Shown here: piece after piece, positions 38,983 through 47,857 of the stretch
Layout of the letters: each line of letters begins with the position of its first letter
Position numbering within the stretch: position 1 is the stretch's first letter
Assembly (NCBI GenBank): GCA_038141525.1
Contig: JAYQIF010000002.1
Location: 124,001 to 188,000 of the forward strand
DNA: 64,000 nt
From: BACL21 sp038141525
GTDB lineage: Bacteria; Bacteroidota; Bacteroidia; Flavobacteriales; Flavobacteriaceae
Direction of reading: 5' to 3'
Made by a program: the position numbers and the translations under genes
Notes under the pieces: generated by a model
The model's database searches: none
Told to the model about the DNA's origin: nothing
What the model saw: the letters and a program-made list of their open reading frames with translations, nothing else

Positions 38983-39767
38983 GTGTCAGTCCCAAAAAAC
39001 ATCTCGGCCAACATTTCCTAAAGGATTCTAGTGTTGCTCAGCGCATCGCTGATTTACTCAGTGGTGAAGGCTACATCCAACTTCTAGAAATAGGTCCTGG
39101 TACGGGTGTGCTCACCCAGTTTTTGATAGACAAACCCTGGAGGCTTACCGCCCTTGATCTGGATCAAGAATCTATCGATTACCTGAATCAGTACTACCCC
39201 CAAGAGAAACTCACTGTGCGCTATGGAGATGTTTTAAAGGAGGACTTAAGTGCGCTGTTCGGCCAAGAACCTTTTGCCGTGGTAGGTAATTTTCCGTACA
39301 ATATATCCTCTCAAATTGTCTTTAAAACCCTGGAGTGGCGACATCAAATCCCTGAATTCTGCGGGATGTTTCAGAAGGAAGTGGCCCAACGCATATGCGC
39401 CGCCCCTGGCAGCAAAACCTACGGTATACTTTCTGTATTAACTCAAGCCTTTTACCAAACAAAATATCATTTTACTGTCCCTCCTGGAGTATTTCACCCC
39501 CCACCAAAGGTAGATTCGGGTGTTTTGCATCTCAAACGTCATGAGATCATTGAACTGCCCTGTGACGAGGCATTGTTTTTTAAAGTGGTGAAAACCAGTT
39601 TTCAACAGCGGCGTAAAACCTTGCGCAACAGTTTAAAAATCTTCAATATCTCTCAAAAACTCAAAGAAGATAGTATCTTTGCTAGGCGTCCGGAACAATT
39701 ATCCGTTGCGGAATTCATTACGCTAACCCAAAAACTGGAAAGCGATGGCATTTCAACTCACTCCTGA
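38979..39767 (+). CDS. rsmA: 16S rRNA (adenine1518/1519-N6) dimethyltransferase
   Basis: KsgA dimethylates two adenines in helix 45 of 16S rRNA and checks 30S assembly. KKHLGQHFLKDSSVAQRIAD is the family N-terminus. LLEIGPGTGVLTQFL binds SAM, and GNFPYNISSQIVFKTLEW contains the NxPY catalytic motif. VDSGVLHLKRHEI and the C-terminal helical domain follow. 262 residues, frame intact. It overlaps mgtE by 23 nt. Confidence 0.96.
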   Translation: MSVSPKKHLGQHFLKDSSVAQRIADLLSGEGYIQLLEIGPGTGVLTQFLIDKPWRLTALDLDQESIDYLNQYYPQEKLTVRYGDVLKEDLSALFGQEPFAVVGNFPYNISSQIVFKTLEWRHQIPEFCGMFQKEVAQRICAAPGSKTYGILSVLTQAFYQTKYHFTVPPGVFHPPPKVDSGVLHLKRHEIIELPCDEALFFKVVKTSFQQRRKTLRNSLKIFNISQKLKEDSIFARRPEQLSVAEFITLTQKLESDGISTHS

Positions 39768-41097
39768 ATTCTTAGAGAATGTTGAGCAGTTGGTTGCGCA
39801 AAAAAAGCGTAAAGCCATACGTGACCTTATGGGGCAATTTCATTTTGCAGACCTCGCAGAAGTTCTCGATGCCTTAGAAATAGACTACGCCACTTATTTG
39901 GTTAAATCTCTGGAGAGTGATGTCACCTCTGAAGCCCTGATGGAGCTCGACGATGATGTGCGCGAAAAAATTCTCGATCGTCTATCGCCCAACGAAATTG
40001 CTCGTGAGCTTGAAGAAATGGATACCGATGATGCGGCCGACGTTGTCTCAGAGCTCGATATTGCCATACAGCGTACAGTCATCGACCGTATAGAGGACGA
40101 AGCGCACGCCGCAGATATTGTGGAACTACTCAAGTATGACGAGGATACTGCAGGGGGGCTCATGGCCAAAGAATTGGTCAAAGTCAAAGACACTTGGACT
40201 ACCGCTGGTTGCATTCGTGAGATGCGTCGACAAGCTAAAAACGTAACACGTGTCCATTCAATTTATGTAGTCGATAAAGATGGAATCCTCAAAGGCCGTC
40301 TTTCTTTAAAAGATCTTCTAACGGCACCCGAGCGAGCGCGTATTGCAGACATTTATATACCCAAGGTAGATTATGTCACCGACAACACCGATGGAGAAGA
40401 GGTCGCCCGCATCATGCAGAAATACGATCTTGAAGCCATACCTGTAGTCAATGAGGCTGGGGTTCTCCTAGGGCGTGTAACCATTGATGATATTGTAGAT
40501 TTTATTCGAGAAGAAGCCGAAAAAGATTACCAAATGGCCGCGGGGATTAGCGCCGATGTTGAGGCTGATGACAGTTTAGGAAAACTCACTAAAGCACGTT
40601 TGCCGTGGCTGCTTATCGGTATGTTTGGGGGGATTGGGGCCGCCAGTATCATTGATGGGTTTGGCACAATACTCATTGACTTTCCGAATTTGTTTTTGTT
40701 TGTGCCTTTAATTCAGGCTACGGCGGGTAATGTCGGGGTACAATCCAGCGCCATTGTGGTACAAGGTTTGGCCAATGACACCCTCAAAGGCAATATAGCC
40801 GCCCGTCTGATTAAGGAAACCGCCCTGGCCCTGATTAACGGTCTAAGTATTGCATTGATCGTCCTGGTTTTTAGTCACTTATTTTTTAACACGACTTATC
40901 TTGAGTCTATCAGTATCGGCATTGCTGTGGTTGTGGTTATTTTGATAGCGGCCCTTGTCGGTACTTTTGTTCCCATGCTTTTGGACAAAAAAGGTGTTGA
41001 CCCAGCCGTAGCTACGGGGCCCTTTATCACGACCAGCAACGATGTTTTTGGCATACTGATCTACTTTTTGATTGCCAAACTCATCCTCGGTTTTTAA
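39745..41097 (+). CDS. mgtE: Magnesium transporter MgtE
   Basis: A 450-residue Mg2+ channel. N-terminal helical domain (DLAEVLDALEIDYATYLVKS, ELEEMDTDDAADVVSEL), two CBS domains (VTRVHSIYVVDKDGILKGRL; YDLEAIPVVNEAGVLLGRVT), then five membrane helices with the pore motif QATAGNVGVQSSAIVVQGL and the end KKGVDPAVATGPFITTSNDV containing the conserved Asp. The cytoplasmic part senses Mg2+ and gates the pore. No Mg riboswitch is seen in the short upstream overlap. Confidence 0.96.
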   Translation: MAFQLTPEFLENVEQLVAQKKRKAIRDLMGQFHFADLAEVLDALEIDYATYLVKSLESDVTSEALMELDDDVREKILDRLSPNEIARELEEMDTDDAADVVSELDIAIQRTVIDRIEDEAHAADIVELLKYDEDTAGGLMAKELVKVKDTWTTAGCIREMRRQAKNVTRVHSIYVVDKDGILKGRLSLKDLLTAPERARIADIYIPKVDYVTDNTDGEEVARIMQKYDLEAIPVVNEAGVLLGRVTIDDIVDFIREEAEKDYQMAAGISADVEADDSLGKLTKARLPWLLIGMFGGIGAASIIDGFGTILIDFPNLFLFVPLIQATAGNVGVQSSAIVVQGLANDTLKGNIAARLIKETALALINGLSIALIVLVFSHLFFNTTYLESISIGIAVVVVILIAALVGTFVPMLLDKKGVDPAVATGPFITTSNDVFGILIYFLIAKLILGF

Positions 41098-41106
41098 TTA
41101 CGTTCT

Positions 41107-42047
41107 ATGAATGTTCTTCACATTGATCAAAACCATCCTGTTTTGTGGTCCGATTTGGACGCTTTAGGTTATAAAAATATAGAGGGGTATCGCTTGAATC
41201 GACAAGAGATTTTGTCGATAATTCAAGACTTCGAGGGCGTAGTGATACGCAGTAGGATTCTTATCGACCGAGCGTTTTTGGACGCTGCAAAAAATCTAAA
41301 ATTCATTGCCCGTGTTGGCGCTGGACTCGACGCGATCGACATCGACTATGCCGCAGAAAAAGGGGTGCAACTCATCAGTGCCCCAGAGGGCAACAGCACC
41401 GCGGTTGGCGAACACGCTTTGGGCCTTTTGCTGAATTTAATGAACAATCTGAATCGCGCCGACCGTCAATTGCGTCAAGGATCATGGCAGCGTGAGGCCA
41501 ACCGCGGCGTAGAGCTCTCCGGGCATACCGTAGGCATCATTGGCTATGGCCATATGGGCAAAGCCTTTGCTAAAACCCTGCGCGGATTTGATTGCCCCGT
41601 GATCTGTTATGACATTGAGCCCGGTGTAGGCGATGACAATGCCCATCAAGTAAGTTTAGAAGAGTTTTTTGCCCAGGCACAAGTAGTGAGTTTACACACG
41701 CCGTTGACTCCACAGACCGAATCTATGGTCAATGCGGACTTCATAGATCGGTTTACCCACAATATTTATTTGATCAATACGGCAAGAGGGCGATCAGTAG
41801 TCACCGCAGATTTGTTCATGCGCTAAAACATGGCAAGGTTCTCGGTGCTGGACTGGATGTTTTAGAATACGAGCACAGCTCCTTTGAAAACTTACTCAGC
41901 CAAGATCCCCCAGAGGCGCTTAAAGCCTTATTGGCCTTAGACAACGTCATTTTATCGCCACATATCGCTGGCTGGACGCATCAGAGCAAAGAAAAATTAG
42001 CCCGGGTAATCGTGGCTAAAATCCAAAATCATTTTCCCCTGAACTAA
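41107..42047 (+). CDS. D-2-hydroxyacid dehydrogenase, phosphoglycerate dehydrogenase-like (frameshifted)
   Basis: An NAD-dependent D-2-hydroxyacid dehydrogenase, 313 residues restored. Substrate domain FIARVGAGLDAIDIDYAAEK; Rossmann motif TVGIIGYGHMGKAFAKTLRG; LINTARG with catalytic Arg; and PHIAGWT with catalytic His. A missing G at about 41814 (TTTGTTC, expected TTTGGTTC) breaks the frame; restoring it gives TADLVHALKHGKVLGAGLDV. It resembles SerA-type proteins, but without the ACT regulatory domain, so the physiological substrate is not certain. 9 bp after mgtE and 6 bp before the DUF1801 gene. Confidence 0.88.
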
Positions 42048-42053
42048 CTGATT

Positions 42054-42511
42054 ATGGCCAACAATTTCAAGACCCCAGAAGACTATATCGCCCAAGTCCC
42101 AAAGGAGCGCAAAGACGCCTTTGAGGCTTTGCGTCAAACTGTTCTGAAAAACTTACCCGAGGGGTTCAAGGAAGTCATCAGCTATGGCATGATTGGTTAT
42201 GTGGTGCCTTTTGAAACTTATCCTGACGGCTATCATTGTAGCCCTGAGTTACCCCTGCCTTTTATCAATATCGCCAACCAGAAAAACTTTATCGCCCTGT
42301 ATCATATGGGCATATACGCCGATCCAGAGTTGCTGAGTTGGTTTCGACAGCAGTATCCCAAGCACAGTAAAACAAAACTCGATATGGGCAAAAGCTGTAT
42401 TCGGTTTAAAAAACCCGATCAAATACCCCTTGGCGCTTATCGCAGAATTATGCCAGAAAGATGACGCCACAAGATTGGATAATGCGCTACGAATCTCAAG
42501 TCAAAAAATAA
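42054..42511 (+). CDS. DUF1801 family protein (two frame breaks at the end)
   Basis: NNFKTPEDYIAQVPKERKDA and LKNLPEGFKEVISYGMIGYV are typical of DUF1801 (YdhG-like) proteins. As written the frame stops at 42464 with RRIMPER. Removing one G at 42432-42433 and one A at 42457-42459 gives IPLALIAELCQKMTPQDWIM and RYESQVKK ending at 42511, matching the family tail and about 151 residues. The function is unknown; the fold is an iron-chaperone-like dimer. Last gene of the mgtE series. Confidence 0.82.
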
Positions 42512-42522
42512 CGTTTAACTCT

Positions 42523-44334
42523 TTATTCCCCTTCTGACGCCTCTTGATATTTGCGCTCCAGCTCCGCTTGGAATTCCTCCATCACTGGCTTCACCGTACT
42601 TTCGGGTAAATCTGCGATTCTGATATACATCAATCCATCGATCGCATTGTTGAATAAAGGATCTACATTAAAGGCCACGACCTTTGCGTTTTGCTTGATG
42701 TATTTTTTTAGCAAGACTGGCAGGCGCAAACTGCCTGGCTCCACCTCATCGATGATTTTATCGAACTTATTGAGGTCCGCCTCGGTGGCGTCAAAAATAA
42801 AGTCTTTATCGCCATCCTTGAGTTTGACTTTGTACTCCTTTTTAGGCTTGACATATTGTGCCAAATAAGGATCGTAGTAATTGGATCTCATGAATTCAAT
42901 CATCAAACTCTTGCTGAACTCCGAAAATTTATTGGAAATACTGACGCCCCCGATGAGGTATTTATGATCGGGAAAGCGCAATGTGGTATGCACAATGCCC
43001 TTCCAAAGCAGAAATAACGGCATGGGGCGTTGTTGGTAGTTCTTCACCACAAAAGCCCGACCCATTTCAATGGACTGAGCCATAAAATCATGCAGCTCAG
43101 GATCAAATCTAAAGAGCTTTTGCAGATAAAAACCATCGATACCATAGCGTTTGAAAATGTCCTGACCCAGCCCCATGCGATAGGCTCCTGCGATTTGAAG
43201 GGCCTTATTGTCCCAAAGAAATAAATGCTGGTAATAGGTGTCATATGGGTCTAGATCGGTTGCGTTATTGGTGCCCTCACCAATTTCTCGAAAAGTTATT
43301 TCACGCAATCGTCCTATCTCTTTAAGTACATGAGGAATATGCTCAGGACTAGCAAGAAAAACCTCATAGTTTTTACTCACCAGTAGCCGACTCGACCCCT
43401 CCCTGAGTAGAGCGACTTCATCGGCCATAAGTGCGGGGGCAACAGGCCCTTCTATTGATTTAGGCGCCTTTGGCAGTTTGATTGCAGATGGAAGCTGACC
43501 GAGCAAGGGCTTCTTTTTATAGGGATTGGCCAGAACATAGGTCTTTTTGCGCAAAAATGCAGTAAACGCCTCGAGGCTTTCGTGCTCTTTTTGGTCCTCA
43601 ACAGAAATCGGACGACCTATTCTCACGCGGATCACCCGCTGCTTTTGGGTCAAAAGCTCGGAGGGTAATTTCGCCGTGCGCAAGGTATCACTCACGCGGG
43701 CAAGTCGGTAAAACAACTGACTGTTTTGAGCGTGAAAATAAATAGGCACTACAGGGACCTCAGCCTTTTTGATGAGTTTCATTGCGGCCACTTCCCACGG
43801 TTTATCGACAAGCAATTTACCGTCGCGATAGGTAGAAACTTCACCTGCTGGAAAGATCCCTAGACCATGACCCTGCTGTAAATGTTTGATAGCACTTTTA
43901 AACCCTGCCACACTGCCTGCCACTTTTTTATGCTGTTCAAAAGGATTCACCGGCATGACGTATGGCTTTAGCGGCTCAATACGGTGCAACAAAAAATTAG
44001 CGATGATCTTAAAATGTGGTCGGTGTTCTAGCAATAGCTTGAGCAGCAAAATGCCATCAATACCCCCCAAGGGATGATTAGAAATGGTAATAAAAGGTCC
44101 TGATTTAGGCAGACGTCTCAGGTCCTCCTCTGGGATTTCAAATTTAATCTCAAACTCTTCAAGAAGTCGATTGATGAACTCTAGATCCTTGAAGTGCTTA
44201 TTGCGGTCGTAAATTTTATTGAGCGTCGCGATTTTTAAAAGCCGCATCAGTCCCCAGCCCATGGCGGTACCGATGATTCCCAAATGATCCACCTTAATGG
44301 CCCTGGCTACTTCCTTTGCATTGACTAATCCCAC
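42523..44334 (-). CDS. OlsF-like bifunctional acyltransferase (aminolipid synthesis)
   Basis: 603 residues with two acyltransferase parts. The N-terminal half is a PlsC-type O-acyltransferase with the HX4D motif in ISNHPLGGIDGILLLKLLLE and FPAGEVSTYRDGKL. The C-terminal half is OlsB/hemolysin-like GNAT (GTNNATDLDPYDTYYQHLFL, AGAYRMGLGQDIF, MGRAFVVKNYQQRPMPLFLL). This two-domain layout is that of OlsF, which makes ornithine lipids by N- then O-acylation in Flavobacterium and Serratia. Related Bacteroides enzymes make glycine lipids, so the amino acid head group is not certain. It lies 50 bp after aspartate kinase on the same strand. Confidence 0.8.
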   Translation of the reverse strand: MGLVNAKEVARAIKVDHLGIIGTAMGWGLMRLLKIATLNKIYDRNKHFKDLEFINRLLEEFEIKFEIPEEDLRRLPKSGPFITISNHPLGGIDGILLLKLLLEHRPHFKIIANFLLHRIEPLKPYVMPVNPFEQHKKVAGSVAGFKSAIKHLQQGHGLGIFPAGEVSTYRDGKLLVDKPWEVAAMKLIKKAEVPVVPIYFHAQNSQLFYRLARVSDTLRTAKLPSELLTQKQRVIRVRIGRPISVEDQKEHESLEAFTAFLRKKTYVLANPYKKKPLLGQLPSAIKLPKAPKSIEGPVAPALMADEVALLREGSSRLLVSKNYEVFLASPEHIPHVLKEIGRLREITFREIGEGTNNATDLDPYDTYYQHLFLWDNKALQIAGAYRMGLGQDIFKRYGIDGFYLQKLFRFDPELHDFMAQSIEMGRAFVVKNYQQRPMPLFLLWKGIVHTTLRFPDHKYLIGGVSISNKFSEFSKSLMIEFMRSNYYDPYLAQYVKPKKEYKVKLKDGDKDFIFDATEADLNKFDKIIDEVEPGSLRLPVLLKKYIKQNAKVVAFNVDPLFNNAIDGLMYIRIADLPESTVKPVMEEFQAELERKYQEASEGE

Positions 44335-44384
44335 CGCCTAGTTCACTATTGATTGGTTAGTTGTAAAGATACGCAAAGTCTCCA

Positions 44385-45647
44385 TTAGTCAACACCTTGA
44401 AGTACAAGTTGTAAGGTATTTCCACTTTCTTGTCGCAAGAGCACTTCTCTGTCTTGAATTGCCTTGGCTACCATTTTTGACGAGGCGTGCCGTAAGGTCA
44501 AAAGTGTGACTTTCGGATGCACCACCACTTGAAATTGCTTTTGTAAATGCCCAACCAGCTGGGAAAGTTTTTTGTATTTATTGTCCACACAAACCGAAAA
44601 ACTAATGGCCGAGTTTTGAATCAATTCAACTTTCATTTGATAGGCATGCAGCCATTTGAAGACCTGACCAATATGGTTCTCCATCATGAAATTAAAATCC
44701 AAAGCCGATAATTGAATTAATACCTGCTGCTCTTTCTTAATGATGCAACCCACTTTAGGCTTTAGATCAGGGCCAGTGCCCACACGGGTTCCAGGAGCCT
44801 GCGGATCGTTAAATGGTGTTACAAAAAGTGGGATTTCTTTGCGCTGTAACGGCTGCAGGGTCTTGGGATGAATCACCGAAGCGCCGTAAAAAGCTAGCTC
44901 TATGGCTTCGCTATAAGAAATTTGCTCCAGCAGGACCGTTTCCTTAAAATATCTTGGGTCAGCACTGAGCACTCCTGGCACGTCCTTCCAAATGGTGACG
45001 CTCAAGGCATTGAGGCAATAGGCAAAAATCGCTGCGCTATAATCACTGCCTTCTCGACCCAAAGTGGTGGTGAAATTATGCTTGGTCTCACTGCCTAAAA
45101 ACCCTTGAGTGAGGGTCATACCCTTGGGGTTTAGGTTTTCTTTTATGGCCTTTTGAGTCGCTACCCAATCTACCGTCCCCTCACGATAAGTCGCATCGGT
45201 TTTGATGCATTGGCGCACATCGAGCCATTGAATATCAATCCCCGAATCTTGGCAATAATGACTGACGATCGTGGTGGAGAGCAGTTCCCCATAGCTGACG
45301 ATTTGATCATAGACAAAGGCGTGTTCCGTGGCTTTGTTTTGACGAATAAAATCACTCAATGCTTGACGCATATTCGTGAGTGCCCCAAATACAGGATGAC
45401 TCGGCTTGTCGAATAATTCCCGGGCAACAGCCAAATGCATAGCAAATACTTCGGATATGTATGCCTCACAATCTGGATCATTATCGAGGTAAGCGTGCAC
45501 GACTTTCTCCAGGGCATTGGTGGTTTTGCCCATGGCCGAAACCACTACCACAAGGGGCTGGTTTTCAACTAATTTAAGAACATGGACCACCTGTTTAACC
45601 CCTTTGGCATCTTTTACAGAAGCCCCGCCAAATTTATATACCTTCAT
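44385..45647 (-). CDS. lysC: Aspartate kinase
   Basis: A monofunctional aspartokinase of 420 residues, first step to Lys, Met and Thr. MKVYKFGGASVKDAKGVKQV is the N-terminal kinase motif. TTLGREGSDYSAAIFAYCLN binds substrates and VSAMGKTTNALEKVV lines the ATP site. The C-terminal ACT-like region is poorly conserved (IQLSALDFNFMMENHIGQVF). ATG 45647 is chosen because the longer upstream frame overlaps the GNAT gene. It overlaps the GNAT stop by 4 nt (ATGA), so the two are coupled. Confidence 0.93.
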   Translation of the reverse strand: MKVYKFGGASVKDAKGVKQVVHVLKLVENQPLVVVVSAMGKTTNALEKVVHAYLDNDPDCEAYISEVFAMHLAVARELFDKPSHPVFGALTNMRQALSDFIRQNKATEHAFVYDQIVSYGELLSTTIVSHYCQDSGIDIQWLDVRQCIKTDATYREGTVDWVATQKAIKENLNPKGMTLTQGFLGSETKHNFTTTLGREGSDYSAAIFAYCLNALSVTIWKDVPGVLSADPRYFKETVLLEQISYSEAIELAFYGASVIHPKTLQPLQRKEIPLFVTPFNDPQAPGTRVGTGPDLKPKVGCIIKKEQQVLIQLSALDFNFMMENHIGQVFKWLHAYQMKVELIQNSAISFSVCVDNKYKKLSQLVGHLQKQFQVVVHPKVTLLTLRHASSKMVAKAIQDREVLLRQESGNTLQLVLQGVD

Positions 45648-46132
45648 GATTCTAAATATGCTGATAAGGCGTGACCGTCCATAGACACAACGCGCCACTC
45701 TTTTAAAACATTGGCACCAGATTTTTCATAAAAATCTACAGCTGGTGTATTCCAATCGAGCACCTCCCAATTCACGCGCTTTACGCCACGCGCCTTGGCA
45801 TAGGACAATACGCTGCGATACAAGGCCGTGCCTATACCTTGACCCCGAAACTCTTCTTGAACCATCAAATCTTCTTGGTGAATGGTCGGGCCTTTCCAAG
45901 TAGAGTATCGCGGATAAAATAAAGCCATACCCACAATTTCAACCTTCTGTTCTAAATGAACCTCTGCCACATAACACCAAAATTTTGGGTCGGTTCCAAA
46001 ACCATCTCTTTCGAGATCTTCAACAGTAATGACGACTTGATCTGAAGCTTTTTCAAAGTCTGCTAACCCCTGAATCAAACGCAAAATTGCGGGAGCATCA
46101 TCTTTGGTAGCAAAACGAATCAAGGGTTCCAT
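45644..46132 (-). CDS. GNAT family N-acetyltransferase
   Basis: About 162 residues. MEPLIRFATKDDAPAILRLI starts the fold, EEFRGQGIGTALYRSVLSYA is the acetyl-CoA binding loop (R/QxxGxG/A), and NWEVLDWNTPAVDFYEKSGA is motif B. It resembles diamine acetyltransferase-type GNATs, but the substrate is not deducible. The start at 46132 is chosen because the upstream in-frame extension (from 46171) shows no conservation. First gene of the GNAT-lysC-olsF unit. Confidence 0.85.
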   Translation of the reverse strand: MEPLIRFATKDDAPAILRLIQGLADFEKASDQVVITVEDLERDGFGTDPKFWCYVAEVHLEQKVEIVGMALFYPRYSTWKGPTIHQEDLMVQEEFRGQGIGTALYRSVLSYAKARGVKRVNWEVLDWNTPAVDFYEKSGANVLKEWRVVSMDGHALSAYLES

Positions 46133-46150
46133 AGCCAGGGTTGTGGAACA

Positions 46151-46184
46151 AATATCGGATGTATTTATCAAAAATCCCGATATT
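46151..46184. promoter_or_regulatory. 8-bp inverted repeat upstream of fbp
   Basis: AATATCGG and its complement CCGATATT are separated by 18 bp in the divergent fbp/GNAT region. The spacing would suit a dimeric regulator, but no factor is known to me for this site. Confidence 0.25.
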
Positions 46185-46209
46185 TACATCAATTTCCTAA
46201 CCAAATCTT

Positions 46210-47235
46210 ATGGCTGTTCAAAAGAACAAAACCCTCGGCGAATTCATCATCGAAAACCAAAGTGAATTTCAGTATTCTTCGGGTGAATTATCGCGTTTGA
46301 TTAACTCTATACGCCTTGCCGCAAAGGTGGTCAACCACGAAGTAAACAAAGCGGGATTAGTCGATATTATTGGGCAAGCAGGTGAGGTGAACGTGCAGGG
46401 TGAGGATCAGCAAAAACTCGATGTATTTGCCAACGAAACATTTATTAAAACCCTGACTAATAGAGAAATCGTTTGTGGTATTGCCAGCGAAGAAGAAGAT
46501 AACTTTATCACCATTCAAGGCCGCAATGGCCAAAATGAGAACAAATATGTGGTGCTTATCGACCCCCTAGATGGATCCAGTAATATCGATGTTAATGTCT
46601 CAGTAGGCACTATATTTTCGATTTACAGACGAGTCTCTCCGGCAGGGACCCCGGTATCTCTTGAGGATTTTCTACAACCAGGCAATCGTCAGGTCGCGGC
46701 CGGCTATATCATCTACGGCACCTCAACCATGATTGTTTATTCGACAGGGCACGGGGTTAATGGGTTTACCTTAAATCCTGCATTAGGGACTTATTATTTG
46801 TCACATCCGAATCTGAGCTTTCCAAAAACCGGTAAAATCTACTCGGTCAATGAAGGGAATTATGTGCACTTTCCTCAGGGCATAAAGGATTATATTAAAT
46901 ACTGCCAAAAAGAAGAGGAGGACAGGCCTTACACCTCACGCTATATTGGATCACTGGTATCGGATGTCCACCGCAACATGATTAAAGGCGGCATTTACAT
47001 ATATCCAAACACCTCCAAAGATCCTAATGGAAAACTTAGACTGCTCTACGAGTGTAACCCCATGGCATTTTTAATAGAACAAGCCGGTGGAAAAGCGAGC
47101 GATGGTTATCGCCGAATTTTGGATATCGAGCCTAAAGAATTACACCAAAGAACACCCTTTATCGGAGGCAGCGCTTCTATGGTCGAAAAGGCAGAATACT
47201 TTATGGGGCTTTATCCCGAGAAGACCAATCTCTAG
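46210..47235 (+). CDS. fbp: Fructose-1,6-bisphosphatase, class I
   Basis: Hydrolyses fructose-1,6-bisphosphate to fructose-6-phosphate in gluconeogenesis. Metal-site motif LIDPLDGSSNIDVNVSVGT, NEGNYVHFPQGIKDY, GGIYIYPN, LLYECNPMAFLIEQAGGKAS and the C-terminal FIGGSASMVEKAEYF. 341 residues, normal. It is divergent from the GNAT gene, and an inverted repeat AATATCGG/CCGATATT (46151-46158, 46177-46184) lies between them. Confidence 0.96.
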   Translation: MAVQKNKTLGEFIIENQSEFQYSSGELSRLINSIRLAAKVVNHEVNKAGLVDIIGQAGEVNVQGEDQQKLDVFANETFIKTLTNREIVCGIASEEEDNFITIQGRNGQNENKYVVLIDPLDGSSNIDVNVSVGTIFSIYRRVSPAGTPVSLEDFLQPGNRQVAAGYIIYGTSTMIVYSTGHGVNGFTLNPALGTYYLSHPNLSFPKTGKIYSVNEGNYVHFPQGIKDYIKYCQKEEEDRPYTSRYIGSLVSDVHRNMIKGGIYIYPNTSKDPNGKLRLLYECNPMAFLIEQAGGKASDGYRRILDIEPKELHQRTPFIGGSASMVEKAEYFMGLYPEKTNL

Positions 47236-47315
47236 GTTCAAAACCCGTGAATCCTAGAGTAAGATTAAAAGACTCTCGAAAACTGAGATCGAGCACTTGC
47301 CTTTAGAGCAGCGCC

Positions 47316-47741
47316 TTATTTCTTGTTAAGCAGGTACTGGTAGTCTTCCACATCAAGACCTCCAGTGAAAATTTCAATGGAACGCTTGATTATGGCCTTT
47401 GCATCAGCTTCACTATAGCCCAACCCAATGGCGTAGCGCTGAATCAAAATTTGTTCGTGGGCATCGATATTGTGGTCGACTAAAATCACTTTGAATAAAT
47501 CGAGCAAGCGCTCCAAACGTTTAATCGAAGAGCTAGGTGGATTAATGGGGTAGCTTTTGGGATTTTTGAGTATCTCTTGATACTCATCATCAGTAATATT
47601 GAGCTTGCGGGCAAAACGCTGCAAAAGAGCAAGTTCAGACTCAACAAGGCCTGCATGACTCTCGGCTAAGTAAACTAAGGAAGCAAAATGACCTAAATTA
47701 CTGCGGTGTTCCCCGCTCTCGAATAAATCTGTAAATGACAT
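47316..47741 (-). CDS. TerB-like helical protein
   Basis: About 141 residues starting MSFTDLFESGEHRSNLGHFA. The helical middle (LAESHAGLVESELALLQRFA, LDLFKVILVDHNIDAHEQIL, IQRYAIGLGYSEADAKAII) has the repeated acidic pattern of the TerB/DjlA-type domain. TerB proteins are named for tellurite resistance but usually have general roles. The start at 47741 is preferred over 47762, seven codons upstream. It is convergent with fbp. Confidence 0.75.
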   Translation of the reverse strand: MSFTDLFESGEHRSNLGHFASLVYLAESHAGLVESELALLQRFARKLNITDDEYQEILKNPKSYPINPPSSSIKRLERLLDLFKVILVDHNIDAHEQILIQRYAIGLGYSEADAKAIIKRSIEIFTGGLDVEDYQYLLNKK

Positions 47742-47842
47742 GGGTTTGGTGTTAGACTGCAAATATAAAATTTGTCAGGCAGATTTCTTTTTTTCTGGCG
47801 TCAAAAATTCATGGGATTGTTTTGCTGTACGAAGCCAGTTAG

Positions 47843-47850
47843 TATCTTTG
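47843..47850 (+). promoter_or_regulatory. -7 box of mfd
   Basis: TATCTTTG with TTTG at 47821-47824 (18-bp gap) as the -33. The ATG at 47858 begins 8 nt after the box, so the leader is a few bases at most. Confidence 0.65.
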
Positions 47851-47857
47851 TCGCCCG

